Source: an uncultured Flavobacteriales bacterium
Lineage (GTDB): Bacteria > Bacteroidota > Bacteroidia > Flavobacteriales_D > Crocinitomicaceae
Reading direction: 5' to 3'
NCBI GenBank assembly: GCA_903879765.1
Contig: CAIRMS010000104.1
Span: forward strand, 1 to 24,807
Length of the DNA: 24,807 nucleotides
The position numbers and the translations under genes were made by a program. Positions 8,137 to 17,488 of this stretch are shown one piece after another. Below the pieces are notes generated by a model. The model was not told the DNA's origin and searched no databases. It was given only the letters and a program-made list of their open reading frames with translations. The stretch's first letter is position 1. Each line of letters opens with the position of its first letter.

Positions 8137-11100
8137 TTAGTTTTTAACTACTCTGAATGTTTGAACCGCGTTCTCAGCTGTCAATCTCACCATGTAAACT
8201 CCTGGAGTTACGTTTGAGATATTCAACTTGCCGTTGTTTGTTACATTCATTTGCTCTGCAACTAATTTACCTTGTGCATCGAAGATTTGAACATCAACCA
8301 TCATGTTTTCAGGCATTGTTACATTCACCTCACCATTTGTTGGATTCGGGAATACATTCATGTCTGAAATGTTAATTTGGTCTAATCCTACTGAGTTAAT
8401 ATCGATACAATCTGATACATCCTCACAACCTTGTAAGCTTGTTACAATCACTGCGTATGAACCATTCGCTGCTGCTGTAAACTGAGCTGCAGTTGCCGTT
8501 GGAATATCTGTACCTGAAGCACAGTTGATCCATTGGTAGTTCATTCCTGCTGGTGATGCTGAGATTGTTACGTCGTCAACGATAGATACTAAAGCAACTG
8601 GTGTAGCATACACTGTTACCAATACTTGATCTGTTGATTGACATCCGTTCAATGCTGTACCTGTAACTGTATATGTTTGTGTCGCAGTTGGAGCGAAAGC
8701 TACACTGTTCACAACACCATTGTTCCATAAGTATGTATTTGCACCTGAACCATTCAAGGTTGCAGTTGAACCTGAACAGATTGTTTGGTCAGCACCAGCA
8801 TTTACATCTGGTAAAGCCAATACTGTCAATAACATTTGATCGGAGTTTGTACAGTTGTTCGCTCCTACTGCCGTTACTGTGTACGTTGCAGATGAACCTG
8901 GTACAAACGCTACGTTGTTTGAAACGTTGTTGTTCCATGTAATGAATCCATTACTTGTTGCTGACAATGTTACAGGTAAACCTGAACATACTGAAAGGTC
9001 TAAACCTGCGTTCACAGTTGGGATTGGCAATACAGTTACGGTTGTAGACTGAGATGCGTTTCCACAAGCATTAGAAGCTACGTATGTCAAATTAACTACA
9101 ACTGGATCATTTGAAGATGGAGTATAAGTTACAGTACCATTCGAAATGTTCGGAGAAATTGTCCCGGTGCCATTTGTTGTTGTCCAGTAACCACCCATGC
9201 TGTTGATAGCAGCGGCGCTTAACGTTGCCGATGCATTCGAACAAACAACTTGATTACCTGAAACACTAACATTTGGTCCAGTACCAACATTCACAACGAC
9301 TTGATCTTGGTTTGTACATCCGTTAGCGCCTGTTCCAACTACAGTGTAGGTAGTCGTTGCATTCGGATAGAAAGGTATTGCCTGTGTCACACCGTTATTC
9401 CAAGAATAAGATGCTGCACCTGTTGCATTCAATGTTGCGCTTAATCCAGCACATACAGAGATGTCGTTTCCTGCATTTACTGTTGGCAATGCCAATACAT
9501 TCACAACCACTTGATCTTGGTTTGTACATCCATTTGCACCTGTTGCCGTTACTGTATACGTTGCTGTATTGTTCGGCGTAAACTGTGATCCATTAATCAC
9601 ACTGTTGTTCCATTGGAAACCAGTAACCGCTGTTGGTGTATTTGCTGTTGTTTGAGCCATTAAAATAACTGGAGTCGTCGCACAAACAGATTGATCTATA
9701 CCCGCATTTACGATTGGCTGAGGTAATACCGTCACCACAACTTGATCTACATTGTGACATCCGTTGATGTCTACACCGTCAACTGTATAAGTAGCAGTTG
9801 AAGACGGGAAGAATGGCGTCGCGTTTGTGACGTTGTTTGTCCAAGTGTACGTTAATCCTCCAGAACCAGCAAGAATTGATGGTGAAGCATTACAGATTGT
9901 TTGATCAACACCTGCGTTAATATTAGGGAGTGCCCAAACTGTCAATTGAACTTGATCTTCATTCGTACAACCTACTCCATTGATAACTCCTACTGTATAC
10001 GTGTATATTCCAGGTGTCGTTGGTGTCACTTCCAATAGAGGATTCACCACTGGCGCAGAGATTCCACTTCCAGGGTAAGCTGTCATAGTCCAAGTAAATG
10101 GTGCTAAACCTGTTGCAGGCAAGGTTGCGGTTTGACCAATACAAATTTGTTGGTCAACTCCTGCATTTGCCGGTGGCACTGGCGAGAACACTACTTGCAA
10201 GGTATCATAGTTGACACATGAATTGGCATCCACTCCTGTTACTATAAAGGTAGCCGTTTGAGTTACCGTGTAAGGTTGCGCATTAATAGCACCGTTATTC
10301 CATGTATAGGAACCTCCTACACCTGCACCTGTTCCGGATGGGGTAAAGACTTGAGATCCACTATTCGTACAAATCAGAACGTCATTCCCAGCTCCAATTT
10401 GAGGAAGCGGATTTACCACTAATGTTGCTGTTCCAGTTGCCGCACACCCTTGTGCACTTGTTGCAACTACGTTGTATGTAGTCGTTGCTATTGCATTACT
10501 CACGATAACCGAAGAGCCGATGGTATTATTCAAATTCGTGTTTGGAGTCCATGTATACGTTAATGGGTCAACACCGCCAGTAATGGTAATTAAATAATCC
10601 TCTGTTTCTCCAAAGGTAATGTTTGTACATGGTCCTATGTTTGTCGCAGACGGATTGGCGTTATATGCACATCTTACGCGCATTCTTGTCGCTCCATTGG
10701 TTGCACTAAGTGGAATGAAAATAGATCCAGTATATGTTGCTGGATTCGTTCCTGCAAGTCCACTCAATACTAATTCGCTCGCCTCATATGTTCCGTTATT
10801 ATTAAAGTCAATCCAAACTGCAGCACCTTCAATGTCTCCACCTGTTGAAACAGAAAGAGGAAGTGTTGAACCAGCCGCAATCGTTGGGTTAAACGAAGAG
10901 AAATAGGTAAATCCACCTGTAGTACCTCCATCACATAACGTTGTGTTATTCAATGAGCCAAAAGTAACATTGGTAATCATGTCCGGGAATGAACAAGAAG
11001 TTACTGGTTGACAATACGTTCCCGCAGCCGCTGTTGCCAGCGCTGTTAAAGTTGCATTTTGATTAATACAAATTGCAGCAGGACTCGCTAAAGTACTATT

Positions 11101-14100
11101 CATCGTTACGGAAGAAGCCAGATTTATTACGGCAGTTGTTGAAGATGAACAGCCATTTCCATCGGTTCCTGTCACAGTGTAGGTTGTTGTTGCAGTAGGG
11201 CTCGCATCAACACTTGAACCAGTAGTCGCTGTTAATCCAGCCGCTGGAGACCAAGCATAAGAAGTTGAACTACCTGAAGCCGTCATCGTAACAGCCGTTC
11301 CTCCTGGTTGACAGAAAGGAGCAGAAGCAGGTGTCACACTAATTGATGGCAACGCATTATTTACAACCGTTGCCGCGCTTGAATAAGATGGTGTCCCATT
11401 ACAAGCAATCATACGTAAACGATATGTTCCCGTAGCGTTCATCAATGTATTATACGTTGTAGCAGTCGCGCCAACGATGTCATTGTACGTAACACCACCG
11501 TCTAACGATACTTGCCATTGAAAAGATAAACCATTTAATGAACCTGTATAGTCAGTCGCTAAGGAGAAATTACTTCCTGTACAAACTCCCGGAGGCGCAA
11601 TTGTATTCACACCTACTGGCGCAACATTACTAAAGATTACCATTTGCACATTTGCAGAACCAACCGCGTTCGTACATCCTGTTGTTTGATTTGTATATGA
11701 AATATCATAAGTTGTTGTCTCTAATGGAGAAACCGCTTGAGAGAAGATGTTTGTTCCAGTTGCGATGGTAGAAGTTCCTACTGAGTTCGTAGCCGTCCAA
11801 ATTGTTGTGTAATTGGATGGTGGAACAAAGCGCCACGCTTCCGGTGTTGCAACACCCCAAGGAGTTGCAATTCCAGTCACTTGATTTTGTGTTGGTCTAC
11901 CTGGAGCAACCGCACCAATTGTTTTTGTGACATCTTGCAATCCAACAACGTTGGAGAAAGTATTTTGATTGTTACTTAAAATGTGAACTTCAACAGTTCC
12001 GATCGTTTCGAACAATCGAGCGTATGCACTAAAGGTTGGATTCGCTGCGCCACAACAACGATTTACATCTTGGTATAGGATGTTGAATACACGGTTCGGT
12101 GCAAAACCACTTGTCCAATAGATAAGGTCACTTGTAGCCGAACCATTTGTTCCACTTCCAAAATATTGATCACCAGCCATTAATGAAATCACATTTCCAG
12201 GATTCGCTGGATTCGGAAAATACTGGTATGCTCCTGCAACAGGTCCGCCATTAAATGCAAACTGACCTAATTGTCCAGCAGCAGTACCGTAACCTGGCAC
12301 AGCTCCGAACATCAAAAGTCCATTTGTACCAGCTGCTAACGAAGTAAAGTTAGTTCCGAAGAAATTAAAGGTAAATCCAATTGGGATATTTCCCCATCCA
12401 CCATCATCTAAGTTTCCTCCTGACAAAGGCACAGTAGGAACACCATTACTGCAAATAGTTGTTGCATTCGCAGGAATGGTATAAGGTACGTATGGGATAG
12501 TACTAACAGCGAAGTTACTAGAACTTAAACCTGAATTAATCGTTGCGGAAGTTCCTGGACAAACACCAGAAGCGGAAGTTGTCACCGTTGCCGTTGGCAA
12601 AGGATAAACGCCAACCGAAAAAGCATTTGTAGCAGTACATCCATTCAAGGTACTTGTCATATATATTTCCGAAGTTTCCGATAAAGTTGCCGTAACTGAA
12701 GGTCCGACATTTATTGGAATCAATGCAGTCGCAGTGTTTGATGTCCAGGTATAGGTAACATTCGGGTCAACAGGAGATACACTTAAAGTAGTATTTCCGC
12801 CCGTTCCACAAAAACTAGTGATAGAAGATGAAGCTGTAATTGGAGTCGTATTCACTGTGACAGCCGTACGAGCCCCTTCACATGATCCATTACTTTCTCC
12901 AACATAATAAGTGGTGTTCGAACATGCTGGAGGTGTAATAAACGATGCTCCTGTTGAAAGTGTCGTGCCTCCATTTGGAAATAAATACCAATTGTATGTT
13001 CCCGCTGTGCTCGAAGACGCAATAAATGTAGTTGTTGATCCGAAAGAAACGGTTGCCGTTGTAGGTGTCGCACTTGGCGCTGACGGTGATGGAGTTACTG
13101 AAATCGTTTGAGTTCCAGCATACGTTGTTCCATTTTTCACAATAGAGACCACCCCTGTTGTACCAGGTCCAGCAAATGCATCAATCTGAGTGGAAGAAAC
13201 CACCGTAAATGAAGAAACTGGTGTTCCGCCTATATTTACAGCAGAAACTCCTAATAAATTTGTTCCCGTAATAGTGAAACTACCCGAGCTTGCACAAACG
13301 ATTAAAGGCGCAACGCTCGTAATTGTTGGTGCTAAACCAGACCAAGCGTAAAATACATCACCCGTTAAAGCAATTGGTCCAGGAGCAACTGTTGCACTAG
13401 CTAATAATCCAGTAGCAGCTAAATTTCCTCCAGCCCCAATAGCAGCACTTTTTATGTTCCATTGTCCGGACAAAGTCGTTCCCTCCGCCACAAAAGTCTG
13501 GTCTTGTGTAGAGCTTAAGTTGTCTTGAGAATTATAACGTAAGGTAACCGTTGGATTTGTACCCGAAGTGCCAATTGGATTCAACGTGGATTGAGTTTGA
13601 ACTCTGAATGCACGATTTCCAACTGCAGAAGCAGTACCTCCTTGCGTAGTATTGGTTGGAGCTGCCGTTTCTCTCACGGTCACTCTGGTGATGTCAGAAC
13701 CTCCGGTAATTGCTGTTCCTGCTCCTGTATTACAAGAGAACGTTCCACTAAATGGAAAATTATAGTTGCTTCCTGTTGTTCCGCCACCTCGTCCATAGAC
13801 AGTCATCGCACCATTTTTAAAGTAAGCGTTGGTTGCGCCGAACGTACTGAAGGCACCAGCATACGCTTGCCATGTACAAATTAAGTTATTACCTCCTAAA
13901 TCGAGGACATTTCCAGGGACATTTCCACTAGCCGTTAAGACAAAAGGTGTTGTACCAAAGGAAATAAGATCCGAATTCAAGTTCAGTCCATTTCCGTTAC
14001 CTGCAAGTTGCAATTGCACTAATTTACGGTTTGTAGGAATGGCTGCATCATCTGCATTCGCGACAGCAGATGTCGCTGGAGCAAAATAATTTAACACAAG

Positions 14101-16521
14101 TAGGTACAATCCACAGCGTGCTGAAAGACCTGTTGCTTGCGCAGTAAATGTTCCACCAGCTGCTGAGCCTGAAGTTGCTCCAACGGCTACAGTAGGAGCA
14201 GCGACGTATCCAAATCCACTATTCGTAACGTTAAAACTTAATAATTGTCTGTTAGCACCGATATTAGCAGTCGCTGTTGGCCAACATCCAGCCGGAAAGG
14301 CAAGCGTTGCATTTCCTGCAGATAAGGAAAGTGTTGGTGGGATGGAATATACTGAAGTGTTCGCGTTCAAATAAACGGACACTACTTTTCCTTGATTGAC
14401 TGTAACCGTAAAGTTAGCAGTTGTTAATGCCGCACCAGAAACCAATGTTCCTCCGGTAACCACAACAGTTGGAGCTGCTGTGTAACCAGAACCAACATTC
14501 GTAACAAGGTTTAATGCTGTTGGACCCGTAAACCCAACCAATGGTACAACTGTATAGTTGAATCCACCATTCGTTGCGAAGACAGAGCTTACACCAGCAG
14601 AGGCTTGAGGGTCTGAGCTGAGCAAGCTTGCTCCAGAGTCACTATTAATATTCAATCCTCCTGTGATAGTTGCAATTCCGGATTTTTGAGTAGCACTGTT
14701 ACCACCGCCATTTAATACGTATAAAATAACTGGAACTGCTGCTGCTCCAGCACCTGTTCCACCAACACCATTACTAAAGGTAAGGTTGGGTGCAGTTGAA
14801 CTATTATATCCTGTTCCGTTGTTGGTGATTGAAAGGCTACGTACTGTTTGCGTTGCAGCATCATAATTCACCGCAACTTTCGCTGCCAATCCTAAATAAA
14901 GGAAATTACCTACGACACCTGAAGTATGCGTTGGCATCACTGTTTGAGCAGTAGAAGTTAAGGCTTGGTATAAATTCGCTCCATAGAAATATGGCGTTGC
15001 AGTACTGAGTACTTGATTGTAAGGTAGGTTTGTTCCGATGGTTCCTAATGTTCCAATCCAAATTAATGAAGGACCGCTCGTTGTAAATTCAGTAGGAGCA
15101 GTGGAAGTGGGTGGATTGGCATTAAATGTTCCGTTCGCCGTACACAAAAAAACATTGTTTCCATTAAAGTATCTTGTGCCAATTGTTGCGGCAGCACCAT
15201 TTGAATAAGGTGTTACAGCACTTCCGAAAACAACAGGAGCAACATTATAATTAGCTCCCATGTTAGTCATATGTACGCTTTCGACTCTTGTATTTATTGG
15301 TAATCCATGAATTAACGCCGTGTTGTCAATTCTTAATTTTCCATTCGTGTTTAATGAACCTGCGGTATGAACAAAACTATAGGTAGTCAAAGGTTGTGTT
15401 GTTGTGATCGAGTTTGCTCCAATATTAGAAAAAACGATGCCACGAATAATTCCTCTCGTACCATCTCCTTCAAAAACTCCAGACCCACCTAAGATAGACC
15501 CCGCTCCATTGAACGTTATAGAGGCACCAGTTGTTGTTCCAACAGCAAAGTTGGCATATCCATTGTTAATGAAATTTCCACCAAGCGTGGTTGGTGTTCC
15601 AGTTGCTCCGCCAACGGCAGAAGTATACGCCAAATATTTTCCGCCTGGATTAATGGTAATGTTTCCACCAATAGTTACCGGGAATGATGTTGCACCCCAT
15701 TGTAAAGTTCCGTTCACATTTAATTCAGCATATGCAACAGCCTGATCAATTGTGACAACAGAACCTGCTGCAATCGTAATTAAATTACCCCCTGCTGGAA
15801 CAACTCCTCCAGCCCATGTTGCAGGTGAAGACCATTGTCCACCAATTGCAGACGACGTAAATAGCGCTGGAGCTGCAGAAGTTAAACTTATATTGTCAAT
15901 TGCCACCCCCGGTGATGTTCCAAAAGAAGCATCATTTTGCCAAGTGAAAATTAAACGGAAAGTTGTTCCTGCAAAAGTAGAAGGGACAGTAACGGAAGCA
16001 TTCGTATACGTTGCTTGTGCATTATTTGCCTGAGTGTATAATAAGGTTGCACCGGGATAAGCACTCGCATTCGATGCTGGATAACCAGAAAACGGATTTG
16101 TTGTAACTGGGGCAGCATAGATCAATAATCTATCCCATCCAGATTCGCCGCTCCCTTTCCATTGAAAGTTAAGCGAGATAACATTTTCATTTAACGGAAC
16201 CGTTACGTCTCGGTAAAAGTGAGTGGTAGACACAGTTGTGGGAGAATATGCCCAAGTAGTTCCGCTGGTGTTTGAAATGTAAGCAGCATTAGATCCTGCA
16301 AATGCACCGGGTACATTTCCAACATACCAATTGTTATTTGCTGAATTTGCATCATTCACCACAGTCCAGCCATTTGATAAAAATGAAGGTCCATTATCGA
16401 AGCCACCATCCCCTGTGGGATTAATGATGGTCGTTTGTGCGAAAATGCTATTCGAAACAAATAACGAGAGAGCGAAAATTCCAAGACGGAGTACTCCCTT
16501 TAAAGTTGTAACAATTTTCAT
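8137..16521 (-). CDS. Giant multidomain surface adhesin with T9SS C-terminal sorting domain (2794 aa)
   Basis: Complete secreted surface protein. Residues 1-28 are a signal peptide ending at SIFAQ. Residues about 30-215 form a jelly-roll/MAM-like beta domain ending in VAIDNISL, and about 222-300 a TW..GVVPAGG beta module. About 420-780 carry repeated GxGYxxAPTV motifs. About 1063-1142 is an IPT/TIG-like domain. About 1340-1567 is a beta-rich module with GTNGLLMFG and EAWRF. A GEVED-like domain ends at FGETEDY near 1980. About eight Ig/PKD-like repeats of about 70 residues with paired Cys follow, then a T9SS type-A sorting tail (about 2715-2794: FPNPTNGEVNV, IFDAQGK, GVYMVRL). The tail marks export by T9SS and attachment to or release from the outer surface. 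The gene has its own promoter and terminator. The role as an adhesin is inferred; no catalytic domain is recognised. Confidence 0.95.
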   Translation of the reverse strand: MKIVTTLKGVLRLGIFALSLFVSNSIFAQTTIINPTGDGGFDNGPSFLSNGWTVVNDANSANNNWYVGNVPGAFAGSNAAYISNTSGTTWAYSPTTVSTTHFYRDVTVPLNENVISLNFQWKGSGESGWDRLLIYAAPVTTNPFSGYPASNASAYPGATLLYTQANNAQATYTNASVTVPSTFAGTTFRLIFTWQNDASFGTSPGVAIDNISLTSAAPALFTSSAIGGQWSSPATWAGGVVPAGGNLITIAAGSVVTIDQAVAYAELNVNGTLQWGATSFPVTIGGNITINPGGKYLAYTSAVGGATGTPTTLGGNFINNGYANFAVGTTTGASITFNGAGSILGGSGVFEGDGTRGIIRGIVFSNIGANSITTTQPLTTYSFVHTAGSLNTNGKLRIDNTALIHGLPINTRVESVHMTNMGANYNVAPVVFGSAVTPYSNGAAATIGTRYFNGNNVFLCTANGTFNANPPTSTAPTEFTTSGPSLIWIGTLGTIGTNLPYNQVLSTATPYFYGANLYQALTSTAQTVMPTHTSGVVGNFLYLGLAAKVAVNYDAATQTVRSLSITNNGTGYNSSTAPNLTFSNGVGGTGAGAAAVPVILYVLNGGGNSATQKSGIATITGGLNINSDSGASLLSSDPQASAGVSSVFATNGGFNYTVVPLVGFTGPTALNLVTNVGSGYTAAPTVVVTGGTLVSGAALTTANFTVTVNQGKVVSVYLNANTSVYSIPPTLSLSAGNATLAFPAGCWPTATANIGANRQLLSFNVTNSGFGYVAAPTVAVGATSGSAAGGTFTAQATGLSARCGLYLLVLNYFAPATSAVANADDAAIPTNRKLVQLQLAGNGNGLNLNSDLISFGTTPFVLTASGNVPGNVLDLGGNNLICTWQAYAGAFSTFGATNAYFKNGAMTVYGRGGGTTGSNYNFPFSGTFSCNTGAGTAITGGSDITRVTVRETAAPTNTTQGGTASAVGNRAFRVQTQSTLNPIGTSGTNPTVTLRYNSQDNLSSTQDQTFVAEGTTLSGQWNIKSAAIGAGGNLAATGLLASATVAPGPIALTGDVFYAWSGLAPTITSVAPLIVCASSGSFTITGTNLLGVSAVNIGGTPVSSFTVVSSTQIDAFAGPGTTGVVSIVKNGTTYAGTQTISVTPSPSAPSATPTTATVSFGSTTTFIASSSTAGTYNWYLFPNGGTTLSTGASFITPPACSNTTYYVGESNGSCEGARTAVTVNTTPITASSSITSFCGTGGNTTLSVSPVDPNVTYTWTSNTATALIPINVGPSVTATLSETSEIYMTSTLNGCTATNAFSVGVYPLPTATVTTSASGVCPGTSATINSGLSSSNFAVSTIPYVPYTIPANATTICSNGVPTVPLSGGNLDDGGWGNIPIGFTFNFFGTNFTSLAAGTNGLLMFGAVPGYGTAAGQLGQFAFNGGPVAGAYQYFPNPANPGNVISLMAGDQYFGSGTNGSATSDLIYWTSGFAPNRVFNILYQDVNRCCGAANPTFSAYARLFETIGTVEVHILSNNQNTFSNVVGLQDVTKTIGAVAPGRPTQNQVTGIATPWGVATPEAWRFVPPSNYTTIWTATNSVGTSTIATGTNIFSQAVSPLETTTYDISYTNQTTGCTNAVGSANVQMVIFSNVAPVGVNTIAPPGVCTGSNFSLATDYTGSLNGLSFQWQVSLDGGVTYNDIVGATATTYNTLMNATGTYRLRMIACNGTPSYSSAATVVNNALPSISVTPASAPFCQPGGTAVTMTASGSSTSYAWSPAAGLTATTGSSVDASPTATTTYTVTGTDGNGCSSSTTAVINLASSVTMNSTLASPAAICINQNATLTALATAAAGTYCQPVTSCSFPDMITNVTFGSLNNTTLCDGGTTGGFTYFSSFNPTIAAGSTLPLSVSTGGDIEGAAVWIDFNNNGTYEASELVLSGLAGTNPATYTGSIFIPLSATNGATRMRVRCAYNANPSATNIGPCTNITFGETEDYLITITGGVDPLTYTWTPNTNLNNTIGSSVIVSNAIATTTYNVVATSAQGCAATGTATLVVNPLPQIGAGNDVLICTNSGSQVFTPSGTGAGVGGSYTWNNGAINAQPYTVTQTATFIVTGVDANSCVNYDTLQVVFSPVPPANAGVDQQICIGQTATLPATGLAPFTWTMTAYPGSGISAPVVNPLLEVTPTTPGIYTYTVGVINGVGCTNEDQVQLTVWALPNINAGVDQTICNASPSILAGSGGLTYTWTNNVTNATPFFPSSTATYTVDGVDINGCHNVDQVVVTVLPQPIVNAGIDQSVCATTPVILMAQTTANTPTAVTGFQWNNSVINGSQFTPNNTATYTVTATGANGCTNQDQVVVNVLALPTVNAGNDISVCAGLSATLNATGAASYSWNNGVTQAIPFYPNATTTYTVVGTGANGCTNQDQVVVNVGTGPNVSVSGNQVVCSNASATLSAAAINSMGGYWTTTNGTGTISPNISNGTVTYTPSSNDPVVVNLTYVASNACGNASQSTTVTVLPIPTVNAGLDLSVCSGLPVTLSATSNGFITWNNNVSNNVAFVPGSSATYTVTAVGANNCTNSDQMLLTVLALPDVNAGADQTICSGSTATLNGSGANTYLWNNGVVNSVAFAPTATQTYTVTGTALNGCQSTDQVLVTVYATPVALVSIVDDVTISASPAGMNYQWINCASGTDIPTATAAQFTAAANGSYAVIVTSLQGCEDVSDCIDINSVGLDQINISDMNVFPNPTNGEVNVTMPENMMVDVQIFDAQGKLVAEQMNVTNNGKLNISNVTPGVYMVRLTAENAVQTFRVVKN
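8590..10425 (-). repeat. Ig/PKD-like repeat stalk of the complete adhesin
   Basis: About eight consecutive units of roughly 70 residues, each with an ICxG-type Cys near the start and NGC near the end. Two adjacent units have a nearly identical 30-nt block at 9299 and 9509, a 210-nt period. One unit (about 9050-9290) is divergent, with a longer GG-WTT core. The segment 8796 to about 10425 is collinear with the start of the window. Such repeats usually act as rigid spacers that hold a binding tip away from the cell. Confidence 0.85.
8796..8988 (-). repeat. Near-identical DNA tract shared with 1-193
   Basis: Partner copy of the tract at the left window edge, with three visible differences in 193 bp and then a sharp loss of identity. 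It encodes one stalk repeat, starting from its central core, of the complete adhesin. Confidence 0.9.
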
Positions 16522-16541
16522 AGTAGTAAAGTTTTAGGTAT

Positions 16542-16572
16542 CAAATGTATAGTAAAAAGTTTAAAAAACAAA
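16542..16572 (-). promoter_or_regulatory. Bacteroidota promoter of the complete giant adhesin
   Basis: On the minus strand, TTTG (16572-16569), a 19-nt spacer and TACATTTG (16549-16542) match the Bacteroidota sigma consensus. The ATG lies 20 nt downstream. The spacer shares a TTTTTAAACTTT-like core with the promoter of the downstream paralogue. Confidence 0.82.
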
Positions 16573-16623
16573 AAAGCAGCAATTAGGATCTTTTTTTCAC
16601 TTAAAAAAAATAAAAACAAAGCG

Positions 16624-16631
16624 TACCTTTG
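16624..16631 (+). promoter_or_regulatory. Probable -7 element before the SDR gene
   Basis: TACCTTTG fits TAnnTTTG and lies 24 nt before the chosen ATG at 16656. No good TTG/TTTG -33 is seen at the usual distance; the upstream DNA is a T-run followed by an A-run. The in-frame TTG at 16629 lies inside this element, which argues against using it as the start codon. Confidence 0.45.
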
Positions 16632-16655
16632 TTGCTAATTAAACGATTAGGGAAG

Positions 16656-17435
16656 ATGGAAAAAACTCGAATGGCATTGGTTTGTGGAAGCACACAAGGG
16701 ATAGGTTTTGCGGTGGCAAGTCAATTGGCAAAAAATGGATATAATTTAGTTTTAATGGCTCGAAATGAGGAGAAATTAACTTCTGCCATTTCAAAATTAG
16801 ATGTTAGTCAAGGACAACAACATCAATTTTTAATAGCTGATTTTTCAAATCCTAGTGGTGTAAAAACAGTTATCGAAACGTTCGTTAATGCCGGAAATCG
16901 TGTACATGTTTTGGTTAACAACACCGGCGGACCAAAAGGTGGATTAATCAAGGATGCTACTCCAGAAGAATTCATCAACACGTTTAATCAACACTTGATT
17001 TGCAACCATATTTTGATGCAAGCAGTAAATCCAGGTATGATCGCGGATGGATTCGGACGCATCATCAATATTATCTCTACATCCGTGAAACAACCTTTGC
17101 CAAATTTAGGAGTGTCGAATACCATTCGTGGCGCTGTTGCGAATTGGAGTAAAACGCTTGCAGGGGAACTTGGTCAATACGGAATTACAGTGAATAACGT
17201 GTTACCTGGAGCAACCAACACTTCACGTCTTACAGAGATTGCTGGTGTAAAATCAGGGAAGACGGGTCAGACAGTTGCCGAAATATTTGAAGAAATGGGC
17301 GGTGAAACACCCATGAATCGCATCGCTGAACCAGAAGAAGTGGCAGCTGCAGTTTGCTTTTTAGCATCTACAGAGGCATCCTACATCAATGGGATTAATT
17401 TACCAGTGGATGGTGGCAGAACAAAGTGCTTGTAG
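16656..17435 (+). CDS. Short-chain dehydrogenase/reductase family protein with altered catalytic residues
   Basis: A 259-aa SDR-fold protein, often annotated as 3-oxoacyl-ACP reductase-like. The nucleotide-binding motif is atypical but recognisable (CGSTQGIG, residues 10-17), and NNTGG (88-92) replaces the usual NNAG. The Ser of the tetrad is probably S141. Where YxxxK is expected, the sequence reads S154-N-T-I-R158, so both the catalytic Tyr and Lys appear absent. C-terminal features are VNNVLPGATNT and a normal SDR ending (INLPVDGG). A BKR-like SDR subgroup with imperfect tetrads is known, so this is probably an intact gene of uncertain activity rather than a pseudogene. The start is ATG 16656: the in-frame TTG at 16629 falls in the presumed promoter. 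It diverges from the giant adhesin; the substrate is unknown. Confidence 0.88.
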   Translation: MEKTRMALVCGSTQGIGFAVASQLAKNGYNLVLMARNEEKLTSAISKLDVSQGQQHQFLIADFSNPSGVKTVIETFVNAGNRVHVLVNNTGGPKGGLIKDATPEEFINTFNQHLICNHILMQAVNPGMIADGFGRIINIISTSVKQPLPNLGVSNTIRGAVANWSKTLAGELGQYGITVNNVLPGATNTSRLTEIAGVKSGKTGQTVAEIFEEMGGETPMNRIAEPEEVAAAVCFLASTEASYINGINLPVDGGRTKCL

Positions 17436-17448
17436 TATTTCCTAACAC

Positions 17449-17488
17449 AATCGATTTTAGCAGCTATATTTTTAAGGTATAGTCGATT
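17449..17488. terminator. Possible weak hairpin between convergent genes
   Basis: CTATA (17464-17468) and TATAG (17478-17482) form an inner stem. AATCGA (17449-17454) can pair with TCGATT (17483-17488) across a 9-nt bulge. It is A/T-rich and not followed by a clean T-run, so it is only a weak candidate for a shared terminator of the SDR gene and the small membrane protein gene. Confidence 0.25.

Noticed and set aside
14170..15290. Prophage fragment, because of phage-structural-like motifs.
   Set aside because: The motifs are embedded in one uninterrupted adhesin frame, and no phage genes lie nearby; a domain-level resemblance is the more economical reading.
8157..16033. Many plus-strand open frames of 60-113 codons inside the giant gene (for example 15404-15745 and 15752-16033).
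   Set aside because: They lie antisense to a continuous 2794-codon frame with recognisable domains. They arise from the Thr/Asn/Ala-rich repeat coding and show no family features of their own.
16629..16655. In-frame TTG start for the SDR gene giving nine more residues.
   Set aside because: The codon lies inside the probable -7 promoter element, and the extra residues are not part of the SDR fold.
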